From assembly GCF_016919175.1 (NCBI RefSeq), contig NZ_JAFFPU010000033.1, positions 97,309 to 161,308 on the forward strand: DNA of 64,000 bases. Reading direction: 5' to 3'. The DNA is from Leptospira ainlahdjerensis. Its GTDB lineage: Bacteria; Spirochaetota; Leptospiria; Leptospirales; Leptospiraceae. Every line of letters starts with the position of its first letter. Within the stretch, counting starts at the first letter, position 1. A program made the translations under genes and the position numbers. Below are positions 9,467-18,770 of this stretch, piece after piece. The notes below the pieces were generated by a model. The model was not told the origin of the DNA, ran no database searches, and saw only the letters and a program-made list of their open reading frames with translations.

Positions 9467-10341
9467 TTTAGTTTCCATTTGGAAGGATCAATTAAACCTT
9501 TATCTTCCGAAACAAAAGTATTTGGAACGGAAATTTCGAATTCATTCTGAAACGTGGATAAGATTTCCCGTAAATGATGAGTCGATTCCACTCCGAATAC
9601 GATTTCATCTACGTTCGAAAGAGATCTAACATATTTGATACAAACTTCGAGGGGGTTATAGGAATTGGTTTGAAGCCATCGATCCCATTGATCCAAATGC
9701 GCTTTCCATTTTTGAAAGTATTGAGGTCGTTTAAGAGAATCCATCAATAAGAGCCCTTGCAAAAAAATGGATCTAACTTGGACGAGCACCTGCTTAGATT
9801 TTAATTTCTCCAACCAGCCACTTCGTATCAGACTTTGATCAAAAACGTTGAGCGGAGATTGAACGATATCATATTTAAAAATATTTGGAACAGTTTCTAA
9901 GTCTTGAAAAGAATAAATCGATAGCCCAAATGCTTCAATCTTTCCCTCATCTATATACTTTCGAATGATTGCATATACTTCTTTTCCAAAATCACGAGAT
10001 AAAACAGAAGGATCGTGGAGCAATAACCCCTTAATCTTAGAAACCTTAAGTCTTCGTAAGGAGGCTTCAATAGAATCCCGAACCCATTGATCCGGAGAAT
10101 CACAATCGTTCGGAATCGGGGGAAGTTTCGTCACGATTTCAAACCGATTCCGATTGAGTTTTCCTAATATGTTTTCGCTGACTCCGTAAGCGATAGCCGT
10201 ATCTAACTTTCTAATCCCATTTTCATAGGCAGCATCCAAAATTCTTTCAGCCTCAGACTCATCGATTTTACCGTTTTGATTTGCTACTCCATAATCCAAA
10301 CCAAACTGAACAGTTCCTAAAACCAGACTAGGACGACCCAT
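9463..10341 (-). CDS. Aldo/keto reductase
   Basis: 292-residue TIM-barrel NADPH-dependent reductase. The AKR tetrad is visible: Asp47 (LDTAIAYG), Tyr52, Lys72 (IVTKLPP) and His109 (LLLHDPS). Family members of this kind recur in nonulosonate and legionaminate gene clusters without a settled role. It starts 3 bases after pseC and its stop overlaps the fusion gene. I infer reduction of a keto-sugar or sugar-acid intermediate; no substrate evidence. Confidence 0.9.
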   Translation of the reverse strand: MGRPSLVLGTVQFGLDYGVANQNGKIDESEAERILDAAYENGIRKLDTAIAYGVSENILGKLNRNRFEIVTKLPPIPNDCDSPDQWVRDSIEASLRRLKVSKIKGLLLHDPSVLSRDFGKEVYAIIRKYIDEGKIEAFGLSIYSFQDLETVPNIFKYDIVQSPLNVFDQSLIRSGWLEKLKSKQVLVQVRSIFLQGLLLMDSLKRPQYFQKWKAHLDQWDRWLQTNSYNPLEVCIKYVRSLSNVDEIVFGVESTHHLREILSTFQNEFEISVPNTFVSEDKGLIDPSKWKLK

Positions 10342-10344
10342 AAA

Positions 10345-11517
10345 TTAAAAGAGAGTTTGATGACCGGTCGGAGTCATAAGCCGGTAGACAACTTCATCCT
10401 GCTGAGAATCCGTCAAACCGGGATACAATGGAAGAGTAATCGCTTTCGAATAGTAATCTTCCGTATTCGGAAAGTCCTCTCTCTTAAATCCCATCTTTTG
10501 ATAATAAGGTTGCCTATAGATGGGAATATAGTGTAAGTTTGCTAAAATTCCGGCGTTACGAAATCTTTCGAAAATTTGCGTTTGTGTATGTTTCAGTTCG
10601 TCCAAGTTTAGAAGTACAACGTAAAGATGAAAAGCCGAGTAAGAATCGGGATGTTGCCATGGAATCACTACCGGTTTATCAGCTAATAATTCATCGTATC
10701 TTTTTACTAGAGAATGTCTTTTTTCTATAAATTCATGAAGACGATTGTGCTGGCTCACGCCCAAGGCGGCAAGTATATCGGGCATTCTATAATTAAACCC
10801 TAATTCCAACTGTTCATAATACCAGGGTCCATCCGGATCGTTGACCATTTGAGCAACATCTCTCGTAATCCCGTGACTTCTTAATCTGTACATTTTTACA
10901 TACAGTTCTTCGTCGTTCGTAAGACACATTCCACCTTCACCGGTAGTAATGATCTTTACCGGATGAAAACTAAATACAGTGATATCGCTATATTTACAAT
11001 TTCCAATCGGTTCACCCTTATACTTTCCGCCGATCGCGTGAGACGCATCTTCGATAATCTTAAAACCGTATTTTTTAGAAAGCTTTTGAATTTTTTCCAT
11101 CTCTGCCGGTTGGCCGGCAAAATGTACCGGGATAACCACCTTCGGGAGTTTTCCATCTTTCTCTGCCTTCTCTAATTTTTCTTCGAGTTTTGCCGCAGAA
11201 AGATTATAAGTCCTGGAATCGATATCTATAAAATCGACAGTTGCTCCGCAATACAATGCGCAGTTCGAACTCGCAACAAAACTATTGGGACTTGTCCAAA
11301 CTATATCTCCTGGCTCAACACCGAGCGAAAGGCAGGCAATATGAAGTGCGGAGGTTGCACTATTCACAGCGATGGCATGTTTTACATTACAATCCTTAGC
11401 AACCGCAGATTCGAATCTTGGAACCATCGGGCCTTGCGTTAAAAAATCGCTTTTTAAAACTTGAACAACGGCATCGATGTCTTCTTGAGAAATATTCTGT
11501 CTTCCATAAGGTATCAT
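10345..11517 (-). CDS. pseC: UDP-4-keto-6-deoxy-hexosamine 4-aminotransferase PseC
   Basis: 390-residue DegT-family aminotransferase whose start (MIPYGRQNISQEDIDAVV) and core (SPNSFVASSNCALYCGAT) match PseC, which makes UDP-4-amino-4,6-dideoxy-N-acetyl-altrosamine in pseudaminic acid synthesis. PLP lysine at 188 in SFHPVKIITTGEGG; IIEDASHAIGGKYKG is the Asp-containing loop. Flanked by the ABC flippase (3-base gap) and aldo/keto reductase (3-base gap). No PseB dehydratase is in the window, so its substrate must be made elsewhere. Confidence 0.92.
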   Translation of the reverse strand: MIPYGRQNISQEDIDAVVQVLKSDFLTQGPMVPRFESAVAKDCNVKHAIAVNSATSALHIACLSLGVEPGDIVWTSPNSFVASSNCALYCGATVDFIDIDSRTYNLSAAKLEEKLEKAEKDGKLPKVVIPVHFAGQPAEMEKIQKLSKKYGFKIIEDASHAIGGKYKGEPIGNCKYSDITVFSFHPVKIITTGEGGMCLTNDEELYVKMYRLRSHGITRDVAQMVNDPDGPWYYEQLELGFNYRMPDILAALGVSQHNRLHEFIEKRHSLVKRYDELLADKPVVIPWQHPDSYSAFHLYVVLLNLDELKHTQTQIFERFRNAGILANLHYIPIYRQPYYQKMGFKREDFPNTEDYYSKAITLPLYPGLTDSQQDEVVYRLMTPTGHQTLF

Positions 11518-11520
11518 TTT

Positions 11521-13281
11521 TTATTTTGAATTGTCGCTCACAATTCTTTCCTCCGCAAGATATCCATTGTTCAGCTTAAAAATAACGTCACAATGATCTA
11601 GTGTACTCAGTCGATGAGCAATGATAAGAATCGTTTTAACTCCGTGCAAAGCATTGATAGCTTCCATAACTCCCTTTTCCGTTTCCACATCCAAGGAACT
11701 AGTCGCTTCATCCAAAACTAAAACGGATGGATTATGATAAAGCGCTCTTGCAATTCCAATTCTTTGTCTTTGTCCGCCCGACAACCTAACTCCACGTTCA
11801 CCTACGATCGTATCCAAACCGTTCGGAGTAGTTTCCACAAAACTCTGCAATTGTGCTAGTCGAACTGCATTCTGAATTGCTTTCTCATCTATCTGCTCAT
11901 CGGAAAGTCCAAAGGCAATATTTCTTCGAAGAGTGTCGTCAGTTAAATAAATGGTTTGGGAAACATACCCGATCAGATTTTGCCAGCTCCGTTTTCCTTT
12001 TTGAATCGGAACATCGTCGATGTAGATCGAACCTTCGGTCGGTTCTAAAAGTCCTAAAAAGATATCGATAAAGGTGCTCTTACCTGCCCCACTTTCACCG
12101 ATAAACCCGACAGTTTTCCCTTTTTCGATCGAAAGAGAGATTCCTTTTAAGATCTCGTGATCGCCAAAACTCAAATGAATATTCTTCGCTTCTATCTTGG
12201 ACTTGAATTGAATCGAACCGTTTTCAGAACCAGAATCCGATTCGTCCCCAATATCCGCCATTTCGGAATAAATCAGATCGATAGTGGGTAATGAGAATTT
12301 AATATTCTGTAAAATAATCAAGATTCGATTTATCGAAGGCATAATCCGAAAAGCCGCCGCACCGAACAAAGCGATTAGAACCACAATATCGGATACGGGT
12401 TTTCCTTGTATCAAGATTCCGATTACTAATCCTGCGAGACCAATGATAGAGATATATTCCAACCACAACCTGGGAAGAGCCAATAAAGTAGTGTATTTTC
12501 GAACGACTTTGGCCCCCCGGTCAATTTGAACTTGGTATTGATTTAAGAATTCCGTTTCCCTTGCATAAAGTTTAATGTCTTTAACTCCGCCAAGGCCTTG
12601 TTGAAAGTGTTTTAATCTTTCCGACTCGGAATCCTGTCTCGCAAGCCCCAATTCTAAAAGTTTTTTCTTTGTAAAATAAAAAAATATCCCGCCCGCAAAG
12701 CTGATCAAACCAATTACAATCAAGGCTCCTATTGGTTCCATACTAACCAATAAAAATGAAATTCCTAAAAGTGTAATCAATTCGGTTCCAAGGACCAGTA
12801 TTTGTTGAACCATAGAAACCAAAGTACTCACCTCGGTGGAAGTATTTCGAATCAGTTCGGAAGAATTTCGATTCAGATGAAATAAATAAGATTGGCGAAG
12901 ATACTTAGAAAACAAAGATTTCGAAAGTTCAGCCTGAAACTCGGAAGAATAAGTAGCCTGACTCCAAGTTAAATAGATAAGAAAGATCGTACGGATCGTG
13001 TAGACGACTACCATCGAGATCATCGAGTATAAAATCAAAACTTCTACTTTAGGATTTCCTATATAGTTGAGCAAGGATACAAAGAAAGAATTTTCTGAAA
13101 GCAGTCTTGCGTCAGTAAGTACAGAAATCAAAGGAATCACGATGCCTACTCCGAAAGATTCGAAGAACATGCTTAAAAATATTAAGAAAAACATAAAATA
13201 CGTTTTTCTCTTTCTGGATTCGTTAAACAGAAACCATATCTTTTTAACGTAGTTGGAATTGGATTTTTGCAAATTTATCAT
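11521..13281 (-). CDS. ABC transporter with fused membrane and ATPase domains (PglK/MsbA-type flippase)
   Basis: 586-residue half transporter. Residues ~20-330 contain about six membrane helices (for example FFLIFLSMFFESFGVGIVI and LIVIGLISFAGGIFFYFT). The ATPase domain has Walker A GESGAGKST, Q-loop VSQTIYL, signature LSGGQRQRIGIARAL, Walker B VLVLDEATSSLD and the H-loop IAHRLST, all intact. As first gene of the nonulosonate operon it most likely flips a lipid-linked saccharide across the inner membrane, the role known for PglK (inference from context and architecture). A generic exporter role is the alternative. Confidence 0.88.
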   Translation of the reverse strand: MINLQKSNSNYVKKIWFLFNESRKRKTYFMFFLIFLSMFFESFGVGIVIPLISVLTDARLLSENSFFVSLLNYIGNPKVEVLILYSMISMVVVYTIRTIFLIYLTWSQATYSSEFQAELSKSLFSKYLRQSYLFHLNRNSSELIRNTSTEVSTLVSMVQQILVLGTELITLLGISFLLVSMEPIGALIVIGLISFAGGIFFYFTKKKLLELGLARQDSESERLKHFQQGLGGVKDIKLYARETEFLNQYQVQIDRGAKVVRKYTTLLALPRLWLEYISIIGLAGLVIGILIQGKPVSDIVVLIALFGAAAFRIMPSINRILIILQNIKFSLPTIDLIYSEMADIGDESDSGSENGSIQFKSKIEAKNIHLSFGDHEILKGISLSIEKGKTVGFIGESGAGKSTFIDIFLGLLEPTEGSIYIDDVPIQKGKRSWQNLIGYVSQTIYLTDDTLRRNIAFGLSDEQIDEKAIQNAVRLAQLQSFVETTPNGLDTIVGERGVRLSGGQRQRIGIARALYHNPSVLVLDEATSSLDVETEKGVMEAINALHGVKTILIIAHRLSTLDHCDVIFKLNNGYLAEERIVSDNSK

Positions 13282-13459
13282 AGAAAAATATCTTCGTTTT
13301 AAAAGCGTTCTAAAAGGAGAGAAAGGATCAAAAAGGAATCTCTAAAGATCTTGTTTTCTATTCTTATTCGATTGTCGAAGTTTTAACACAAATTTTTCGA
13401 TATTATTTCGAACACAATGACTTCTTCCCCGAGCGATTAATCGGAAAGTTTATGAAAAA

Positions 13460-14806
13460 CTAAAGTGTTGAGCGTTTTCTTAGCAAAAGAAAAAATCTGG
13501 AATATAAACCAAGGGCAATAAAAACAATAGGAAGAACCGATTTCAAATGCCACGTAGAATAGTGTAAATCCATCAATAGTAAAAAAAGAAGAACAAAGGA
13601 GGAAAATTTAAGAAATCGAAAATCTGCCCCCCCCCAAAAAAACCTCTCTTTTTTCTCAAAAAGATAAACGTTCCAGGAAATCTTCAAAATCACAAAGATC
13701 AAAACCACAAAGAATGGAATCCCAAAACGCAGAAACGTTTCTATAAAACCATAGTCACCGCCTTTCAAAGCGCCAAAGGTACTAAACCCCTCTCCAAAGA
13801 GTAAAAGGAATGGGAATTGGGTCAAGGATTCCCAAATTTTTTGAGAGCCATCAACTACTATAGATTGAATAAAGGTGACTTTCTTTTCCCCTGCTCCGGA
13901 AAAAATCAAAGAAAGTTGAAAAGTAATGTTTTTTTCAAAAAAAAGGATAAAACGTTCCGGGAATACGGACAATAGAAACAGAAGAAAACAGCAGGCTATG
14001 AGAAAATAAGATAAAATCCTCTTGAATTCCCTTTTGGAAATCTTTCCGAAAAACAATGAGATCATTTTAAATTCCAACAGAAAAAGAACGAGACCGAAGG
14101 ATATGATACTAGTAAAGTTTAATCCAATAAGAATCATCAAAGATGAAAGCATGATTACGCAGAACCTAAGAAATTTCTTTCTTTTTGACATTAACGATAA
14201 GGAAGCAAATGCGGCGAAAGCTACCCAGGTACTAGAAACCGAATGAGTCTCTAATAATCCAAAACTTCGATTGTTAGGCAAATCCCGCCCGGACGGGTCA
14301 TGGTAGCCGTCATCTCCAAAATCCAACTTATGTTTTTGCGTTACGTAATTCGAAGCTAAGATCGAATAATCCGTGATCCTACGAAACGCAAGTTTGCTAA
14401 TACTATCATACACAAAAAAAGTGCCCGAAAGAAAACCGGAAAAAACGATCGCGACTAAGATTATCTTAATTTCGGCGGTCGAGATGTTTTTTTGAAAAAT
14501 TTTGTAAGCAACCACAGGCGCTAAAAAAAGAAAGGAAGCGCGAAAACCTTCTCGCGGTTCGACAACGCCTGAGCCAACTTGCCATACAAAATGAAATAAG
14601 ACCAGCAAAGCGTAAAGGTGAACAACTTTCGAAACGGCGCCGAACGACTTTGGAAGGGAGGATTGCTCGACCCTGGTTAATTTGATCAAATAGATGCTAA
14701 ACAGGATCAGATATGGAATCAAAGCCGGCAGATCGCTCATCACCAACACCTGAATCGGAAAGCTAAAACAAAAAAAAACGATACAAAGAAACCAAAGCGT
14801 TTTCAT
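13460..14806 (-). CDS. O-antigen polymerase/ligase-like multi-spanning membrane protein
   Basis: 448 residues, almost entirely hydrophobic, with roughly 10-11 predicted membrane helices and one longer non-membrane stretch in the middle and another after residue ~290, the layout of Wzy polymerases and WaaL ligases. No catalytic motif is conserved enough to read by eye. It lies between the Wzz-like gene and the ABC flippase. A run of nine G (coding strand) at 13627-13635 falls in the codons for FFWGGADF, so slippage would remove the last two membrane segments. Call rests on topology and position. Confidence 0.75.
   Translation of the reverse strand: MKTLWFLCIVFFCFSFPIQVLVMSDLPALIPYLILFSIYLIKLTRVEQSSLPKSFGAVSKVVHLYALLVLFHFVWQVGSGVVEPREGFRASFLFLAPVVAYKIFQKNISTAEIKIILVAIVFSGFLSGTFFVYDSISKLAFRRITDYSILASNYVTQKHKLDFGDDGYHDPSGRDLPNNRSFGLLETHSVSSTWVAFAAFASLSLMSKRKKFLRFCVIMLSSLMILIGLNFTSIISFGLVLFLLEFKMISLFFGKISKREFKRILSYFLIACCFLLFLLSVFPERFILFFEKNITFQLSLIFSGAGEKKVTFIQSIVVDGSQKIWESLTQFPFLLLFGEGFSTFGALKGGDYGFIETFLRFGIPFFVVLIFVILKISWNVYLFEKKERFFWGGADFRFLKFSSFVLLFLLLMDLHYSTWHLKSVLPIVFIALGLYSRFFLLLRKRSTL
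13627..13642 (-). repeat. Homopolymer tract T7-G9 inside the polymerase/ligase gene
   Basis: On the coding strand seven T are followed by nine G. It is the longest G/C homopolymer noticed in the window. In-frame here, encoding Phe-Phe-Trp-Gly-Gly. Such tracts are known sites of slipped-strand mispairing in surface-carbohydrate genes of other bacteria. Confidence 0.9.
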
Positions 14807-14848
14807 TATAAATCAACCAGTATCATTTAGAAAACGTTAAATCGTATT

Positions 14849-15538
14849 TTAAACATTCAGCTTATTTTTTATTTGAAGACCATACTCGATAGCAAACACG
14901 CCAATACAAGATAACAAAATCGAAATTAAAAACCCGATCTGCAAAATTCTTATCCAGGCCTTATCCGGTGATGGAACATACTTCGATTTTTGGGCCAGAG
15001 CCAGAATGGAAGTCGGGAGCCCTCTACTTTCCGACGACTTGAGGTTTGCCTGAGTCTCGATACCTTTTTTCTCCGACTGTAAAAAAAGTTCCTTATGTCT
15101 TTCTAAGATAGGACGAGTTACGACTTCATGAATTTTTCTGATATTCTCGTCGTCTTCGGATTCTTCAATCGTGGAAATTGAGACGATGTTCCCAGTTTTT
15201 ACAGGATCATTTTCGATCGTGATAAGTAGATTTGAATTCAGATTCTTAGCATAAATCTGCTCGATGGCAAATTTGATCGAAGAAAAGGCTTCAACCGGAG
15301 TCGATTGCCCTGCATAAGACCCGACAAAAAGGTAAGTCGTATATTTCCATGACGAATCCTTCGGTTCTTTGGCAGGATATTTTGTATAAGCAAAAAAAAG
15401 GGAAATAGAGAAGACAAAAAGAAAAATTCCGAAGAACCATATTTTCCGTTCAATCAAAGTTTTTATAATTTGAGCGAGAGTAATTTCATCATCCAGAATG
15501 TTTAAGTTGGTATTGGTTTGGTTAGAATTTTGTTCCAT
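14849..15538 (-). CDS. Wzz-like polysaccharide chain-length protein
   Basis: 229 residues with the polysaccharide co-polymerase layout: a short cytoplasmic N-terminus containing EITLAQIIKTLIERK, a membrane helix at about 34-51 (WFFGIFLFVFSISLFFAY), a periplasmic domain ending in a helical segment, and a C-terminal membrane helix at about 200-220. It is shorter than classic Wzz (~300 residues) and lacks a kinase domain. The gene lies 42 bases upstream of the polymerase-like gene, which supports a role in setting O-antigen length. Confidence 0.78.
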   Translation of the reverse strand: MEQNSNQTNTNLNILDDEITLAQIIKTLIERKIWFFGIFLFVFSISLFFAYTKYPAKEPKDSSWKYTTYLFVGSYAGQSTPVEAFSSIKFAIEQIYAKNLNSNLLITIENDPVKTGNIVSISTIEESEDDENIRKIHEVVTRPILERHKELFLQSEKKGIETQANLKSSESRGLPTSILALAQKSKYVPSPDKAWIRILQIGFLISILLSCIGVFAIEYGLQIKNKLNV

Positions 15539-15745
15539 GTATTTGCATTTACCTTTAAAAGCTTTATTCTTCGATTCGATCGAAGTTCATAATTCCTTTT
15601 TGATTCTATAAAATTAATTTCTTTAATACTATTTTGGCTTTGCTGGACTAAAATGATCTCAATCTATTTTTTTTGAAGAATTGATCGGAAACATTCTAAG
15701 AAACCTTGTGGGCATTTCTCAAACAAAAAAACTGATCGTTCCAAA

Positions 15746-16693
15746 TCAAATTCGAGTAGAAATAAAATCCGTGTAAGCCAGCTCTATCCCCGCTTTCAAT
15801 TCTACCTGATGTTTCCATCCCATCTTGTGGAGTTTGGAGACGTCCAGGAGTTTCCGAGGAGTGCCGTCCGGCTTTGTAAGATCAAAGGTAAGTAATCCTT
15901 GAAATCCAACGACGTCTTTTACGGTTTCCGCCAAATCACGGATGCTGACTTCGATTCCGCTACCGACGTTGACGTGCTCTCCACCGCTCGGATCTCCGGA
16001 GACGTCGTAATTCTTCATTAGAAAAACGCAGGCGCGAGCCATGTCGTCGGAATACAAAAATTCTCTCAGAGGTTTTCCGGTTCCCCAGACTACAACTTCG
16101 GGTAGATTCTGGATCTTTGCTTCATAAAATCTACGGATGAGTGCCGGTAAAACGTGCGAGTTTTCCGGATGATAGTTGTCCCCGGGACCGTATAAATTCG
16201 TAGGCATCACGGAGATAAAATTCGTACCATATTGGCGATTGTAACTCTGACACATTACAATTCCCGCAATTTTTGCAATCGCATAAGGTTCATTGGTCGG
16301 TTCGAGTTTCCCGTCCAGGAGTTGAGATTCATCCATCGGTTGCCGCGCGAACTTAGGATAGATACAGGAAGAACCTAAAAAGACCAATTTCTTTACTTGA
16401 AATCGATAACACGCATCGATGATATTATTTTGAATTTGAAGATTAGAAAATATGAATTCGGCGGGATACGTTTGATTCGCATAGATCCCCCCCACCTTTG
16501 CGGCCGCTAAAAAAACGTAATCCGGTTTCTCGGCTTTAAAAAAATCCAGGACATCCTTCTGTTCGGTTAAATCCAACTCCGAATGCGAACGGCCGACGAC
16601 GTTCTCATAACCTTCTTTCCGAAGAACACGTTCGATCGCCGAACCTACAAGGCCTTTGTGACCGGCGATATAAATTTTTGCCGTTTTTTCCAT
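15746..16693 (-). CDS. fcl: GDP-L-fucose synthase
   Basis: 315-residue short-chain dehydrogenase/epimerase that converts GDP-4-keto-6-deoxymannose to GDP-L-fucose. It shows [14 protein letters not shown] (NADP fold), [33 protein letters not shown] (catalytic Ser), and [10 protein letters not shown] (catalytic Tyr-x3-Lys), all characteristic of GDP-fucose synthase. The first two in-frame starts are GTG 16696 and ATG 16693; both overlap the stop of the regulator gene. It supplies a precursor to the polysaccharide locus; the matching Gmd dehydratase is not in the window. Confidence 0.95.
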   Translation of the reverse strand: MEKTAKIYIAGHKGLVGSAIERVLRKEGYENVVGRSHSELDLTEQKDVLDFFKAEKPDYVFLAAAKVGGIYANQTYPAEFIFSNLQIQNNIIDACYRFQVKKLVFLGSSCIYPKFARQPMDESQLLDGKLEPTNEPYAIAKIAGIVMCQSYNRQYGTNFISVMPTNLYGPGDNYHPENSHVLPALIRRFYEAKIQNLPEVVVWGTGKPLREFLYSDDMARACVFLMKNYDVSGDPSGGEHVNVGSGIEVSIRDLAETVKDVVGFQGLLTFDLTKPDGTPRKLLDVSKLHKMGWKHQVELKAGIELAYTDFISTRI

Positions 16694-17013
16694 CACTGTT
16701 CCTCGACTTCTTTTTTTAGCTCTTCGATCTCTTTTTGAATTTGTTCGTATTCTTGCATCTTCACTTTGAGATAACGAACCGTGACTCTCGCCTTTTCCTC
16801 AAGTCCCATCGGAGTCAAAAAATAAGCGTAGGCTAATTTGTTCTTGCTGTTCTTAAAATTTCGAGCTTTGACCCAGCCCTTGTCCATCAGAGCCTTCAGA
16901 CAATAGTTTACCTTTCCCAAGCTGATCCCTAAAATTTCAGAGATTTCTCTTTGATTGACTTCCGGGTTTTCCTCTAAAATTCTTAATAGTTTGTGTCTCA
17001 GTGCGTCATCCAT
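16693..17013 (-). CDS. MarR-type winged-helix regulator (EPS-associated family)
   Basis: 106-residue regulator. The winged helix-turn-helix is seen in [28 protein letters not shown] split over residues ~20-48, followed by a wing ([19 protein letters not shown]) and a C-terminal coiled coil (residues ~80-106, [18 protein letters not shown]). It matches the small MarR-like proteins found next to polysaccharide genes. I take ATG 17013; TTG 17025 is possible. The stop overlaps fcl, so it is cotranscribed with it. The palindrome at 17151-17167 is a plausible operator (inference). Confidence 0.85.
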   Translation of the reverse strand: MDDALRHKLLRILEENPEVNQREISEILGISLGKVNYCLKALMDKGWVKARNFKNSKNKLAYAYFLTPMGLEEKARVTVRYLKVKMQEYEQIQKEIEELKKEVEEQ

Positions 17014-17018
17014 AGGAA

Positions 17019-17126
17019 TTACCAAAAAGAGGAAAGATTCGACAAAAAAGGCGGGAACGGGATTTTTCGGCGCAGCTTCGCCGCGTCAATCCCAGGATTG
17101 GAAAATCTGGTCTCATAAAAAGGCAT
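17019..17126 (-). CDS. Possible 35-residue leader peptide upstream of the regulator
   Basis: ATG at 17126 preceded at a 6-base spacing by a strong GGAGG (17137-17133), followed by 35 codons and TAA five bases before the regulator ATG. The peptide has no recognised motif. The strong ribosome site and tight coupling argue for translation; the fact that the best -10/-35 pair on this strand would start the mRNA downstream of this ATG argues against it. Low confidence. Confidence 0.3.
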   Translation of the reverse strand: MPFYETRFSNPGIDAAKLRRKIPFPPFLSNLSSFW

Positions 17127-17189
17127 TAAATTCCTCCTGTCAAGAAAATTTGTTCAACTCTTGAACAGACTAAGATTTCAGTTTATAAT
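17115..17189. promoter_or_regulatory. Divergent promoter region centred on a perfect palindrome
   Basis: TGTTCAA-CTC-TTGAACA (17151-17167) is a perfect 7-3-7 inverted repeat. On the plus strand its right arm supplies TTGAAC, then 17 bases, then TATAAT at 17184-17189. On the minus strand TTGACA (17143-17138) is followed after 17 bases by TTTTAT (17120-17115). Any protein on the palindrome would cover the plus-strand -35 and sit just upstream of the minus-strand -35. Promoter calls are by consensus only. Confidence 0.6.
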
Positions 17190-17697
17190 TACGAAGTGCA
17201 TCCGATTCCAAAAGAAAAACGGGAGAAATCGAAAAGGAGTTCTTTTAGGGATTTCAAAAAAGGAAAAAATTCTCATTCAAACCGGTTCCCAGAAAATCCA
17301 GCCTTTCCAAATTCAATCCAAGGAGAAAAAATTCTCACCTAACCAAAGAATCAGATGCGGATTGAGAAAAAGGTTAGAATCCTGAAAAGACCTAAAAGAA
17401 AAAAAAAGAACCAAGGAGAATCCTCCGAAAACGATTGCGCAAAGTTAGAATATCAAAATATTCCATTCTTCCCTTGCCCCTTCCTCGATGAAGTTCTAAA
17501 CGTTACCCACTCCCCCTTGGATCCAAAAGCGAAGTCAAGAATTTGGATCATTCATTCTTTCGAAAGAAAAATCAGAGAACCTTCTTAAGTCCAAGAAGAT
17601 CATTTTCATCGACGATTCAGTTTTTTCTTGCACAAAGAATTCTTCGAGCAAAGTATATCCAATTTCTGCCCCATAGATTTCAGGAGATTCTAACATT
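17190..17697. other. About 500 bp without a confident gene
   Basis: Lies between the plus-strand promoter and the histone-like gene. It has only short open frames without ribosome sites or recognisable domains. It may be a long leader of the histone-like gene or hold an unrecognised small RNA. Confidence 0.5.
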
Positions 17698-18327
17698 ATG
17701 GCCGACTCTGCTATTGTCCGCAAACTGGACCTCAGGCTTATCGAAGATGGTATCTTAGATGGCGCTTTCGTAGACGATTACTCGCTCGTTCATCAGAAAC
17801 TCAATGAAGAGTTTCATAAAACAGGAAGGTCGGCTCAACCGGAAGCGAACTTCGAACTTGGAGAAAAAATTCTCAGAGAATGGCTGCATGGACTTGCCCG
17901 TCAAGGCGCCTCTCAAGACAAACTCACGAGTTACCTAAGAAGCGGCCTTGCCCATCTTTCCTACGACTTTATCGAATCCTCAAACGAAGGAATGGAAACC
18001 GGAGACATAGACGAGTTGATCGGCCGTGCTTTAGTTTCTTTTAAGAATCGTGATTTTGAAAAGACATTCTTCCGTGCGAATGTGGAAGACAAGGTTGTCG
18101 TTAAAAAGGCTGCCGCAAAAAAGGCGGCTACCAAAAAAGCCGCGAAGAAAAAAGGTGCCAAGAAGAAGGCAGCGAAAAAGAAAGTGGCGGCAAAGAAGAA
18201 AAAGCCCGCTCAGAAAAAAGCTTCTCCCAAAAAGAAGGCAGCTAAGAAAAAAGTGGTTCGTAAGACTGTGGCTAAGAAAAAAGCCGCTAAAAAGAAAACT
18301 GCGAAGAAAAAAACTAAGAAGAGATAA
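17698..18327 (+). CDS. Histone H1-like DNA-binding protein
   Basis: 209 residues. Residues 1-130 form an acidic-to-neutral folded region without a motif I recognise; residues ~135-209 are an almost pure Lys/Ala tail with AAKK, KKAAKKK and AKKKT repeats, like eukaryotic H1 and bacterial H1-like proteins (Hc1, AlgR3 tails), which bind DNA non-specifically. Start at ATG 17698 with AGGAG 11 bases upstream. The gene ends with a hairpin terminator at 18364. Likely a nucleoid-associated protein; the role of the N-terminal domain is unknown. Confidence 0.85.
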   Translation: MADSAIVRKLDLRLIEDGILDGAFVDDYSLVHQKLNEEFHKTGRSAQPEANFELGEKILREWLHGLARQGASQDKLTSYLRSGLAHLSYDFIESSNEGMETGDIDELIGRALVSFKNRDFEKTFFRANVEDKVVVKKAAAKKAATKKAAKKKGAKKKAAKKKVAAKKKKPAQKKASPKKKAAKKKVVRKTVAKKKAAKKKTAKKKTKKR

Positions 18328-18363
18328 TCTTTCTTTTTCACTTTCTTTCCCTTCTTCTTCAAG

Positions 18364-18400
18364 AGCTTGGAGTTCGGCTTTCGCCCGACTCCGAGCTTTT
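18364..18400 (+). terminator. Rho-independent terminator after histone-like gene
   Basis: Arms AGCTTGGAGTTCGG and CCCGACTCCGAGCT pair with one bulge and a G-U pair around a CTTTCG loop, followed by TTTTCTTCCTTT. Confidence 0.75.
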
Positions 18401-18437
18401 CTTCCTTTCTCCTCTTTCTCGAATTTCAACCCGACCA

Positions 18438-18766
18438 TCCCACAGATTTGAGTTATGTTAGAGTTCCCACAGATTTGAGTTATGTTAGAGTTCCCACAGA
18501 TTTGAGTTATGTTAGAGTTCCCACAGATTTGAGTTATGTGAGAGTTCCCACACTTTGAGTTATGTGAGAGTTCCCACACTTTGAGTTATGTGAGAGTTCC
18601 CACAGATTTGAGTTATGTGAGAGTTCCCACAGATTTGAGTTATATGAAAGTTCCCACAGATTTGCTTTCGTGAAAGTTCCCACAGATTTGCTTTCGTGAG
18701 AGTTCCCACAGATTTGCTTTCGTGAGAATTCCTACAGATTTGCTTTCGTGAGAGTTCCCACAGATT
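18438..18766. repeat. 26-27 bp minisatellite, 13 units
   Basis: Unit starts (CCCACAGATTTG...) fall at 18439, 18466, 18493, 18520, 18547, 18573, 18599, 18626, 18653, 18679, 18705, 18731 and 18757. Early units carry GAGTTATGT, later ones GCTTTCGTG, so two subtypes are arranged in blocks. Each unit contains the GTGGGAACTC box on the minus strand. No unique spacers, so not CRISPR. The array ends 4 bases before the first CIRCE-like operator. Confidence 0.95.
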
Positions 18767-18770
18767 CACC

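Noticed and set aside
17355..17588. 77-codon frame upstream of the histone-like gene
   Set aside because: No ribosome site, no recognised domain, basic low-complexity composition.
18438..18766. Possible CRISPR array
   Set aside because: Repeats are contiguous with no unique spacers and no cas genes nearby.
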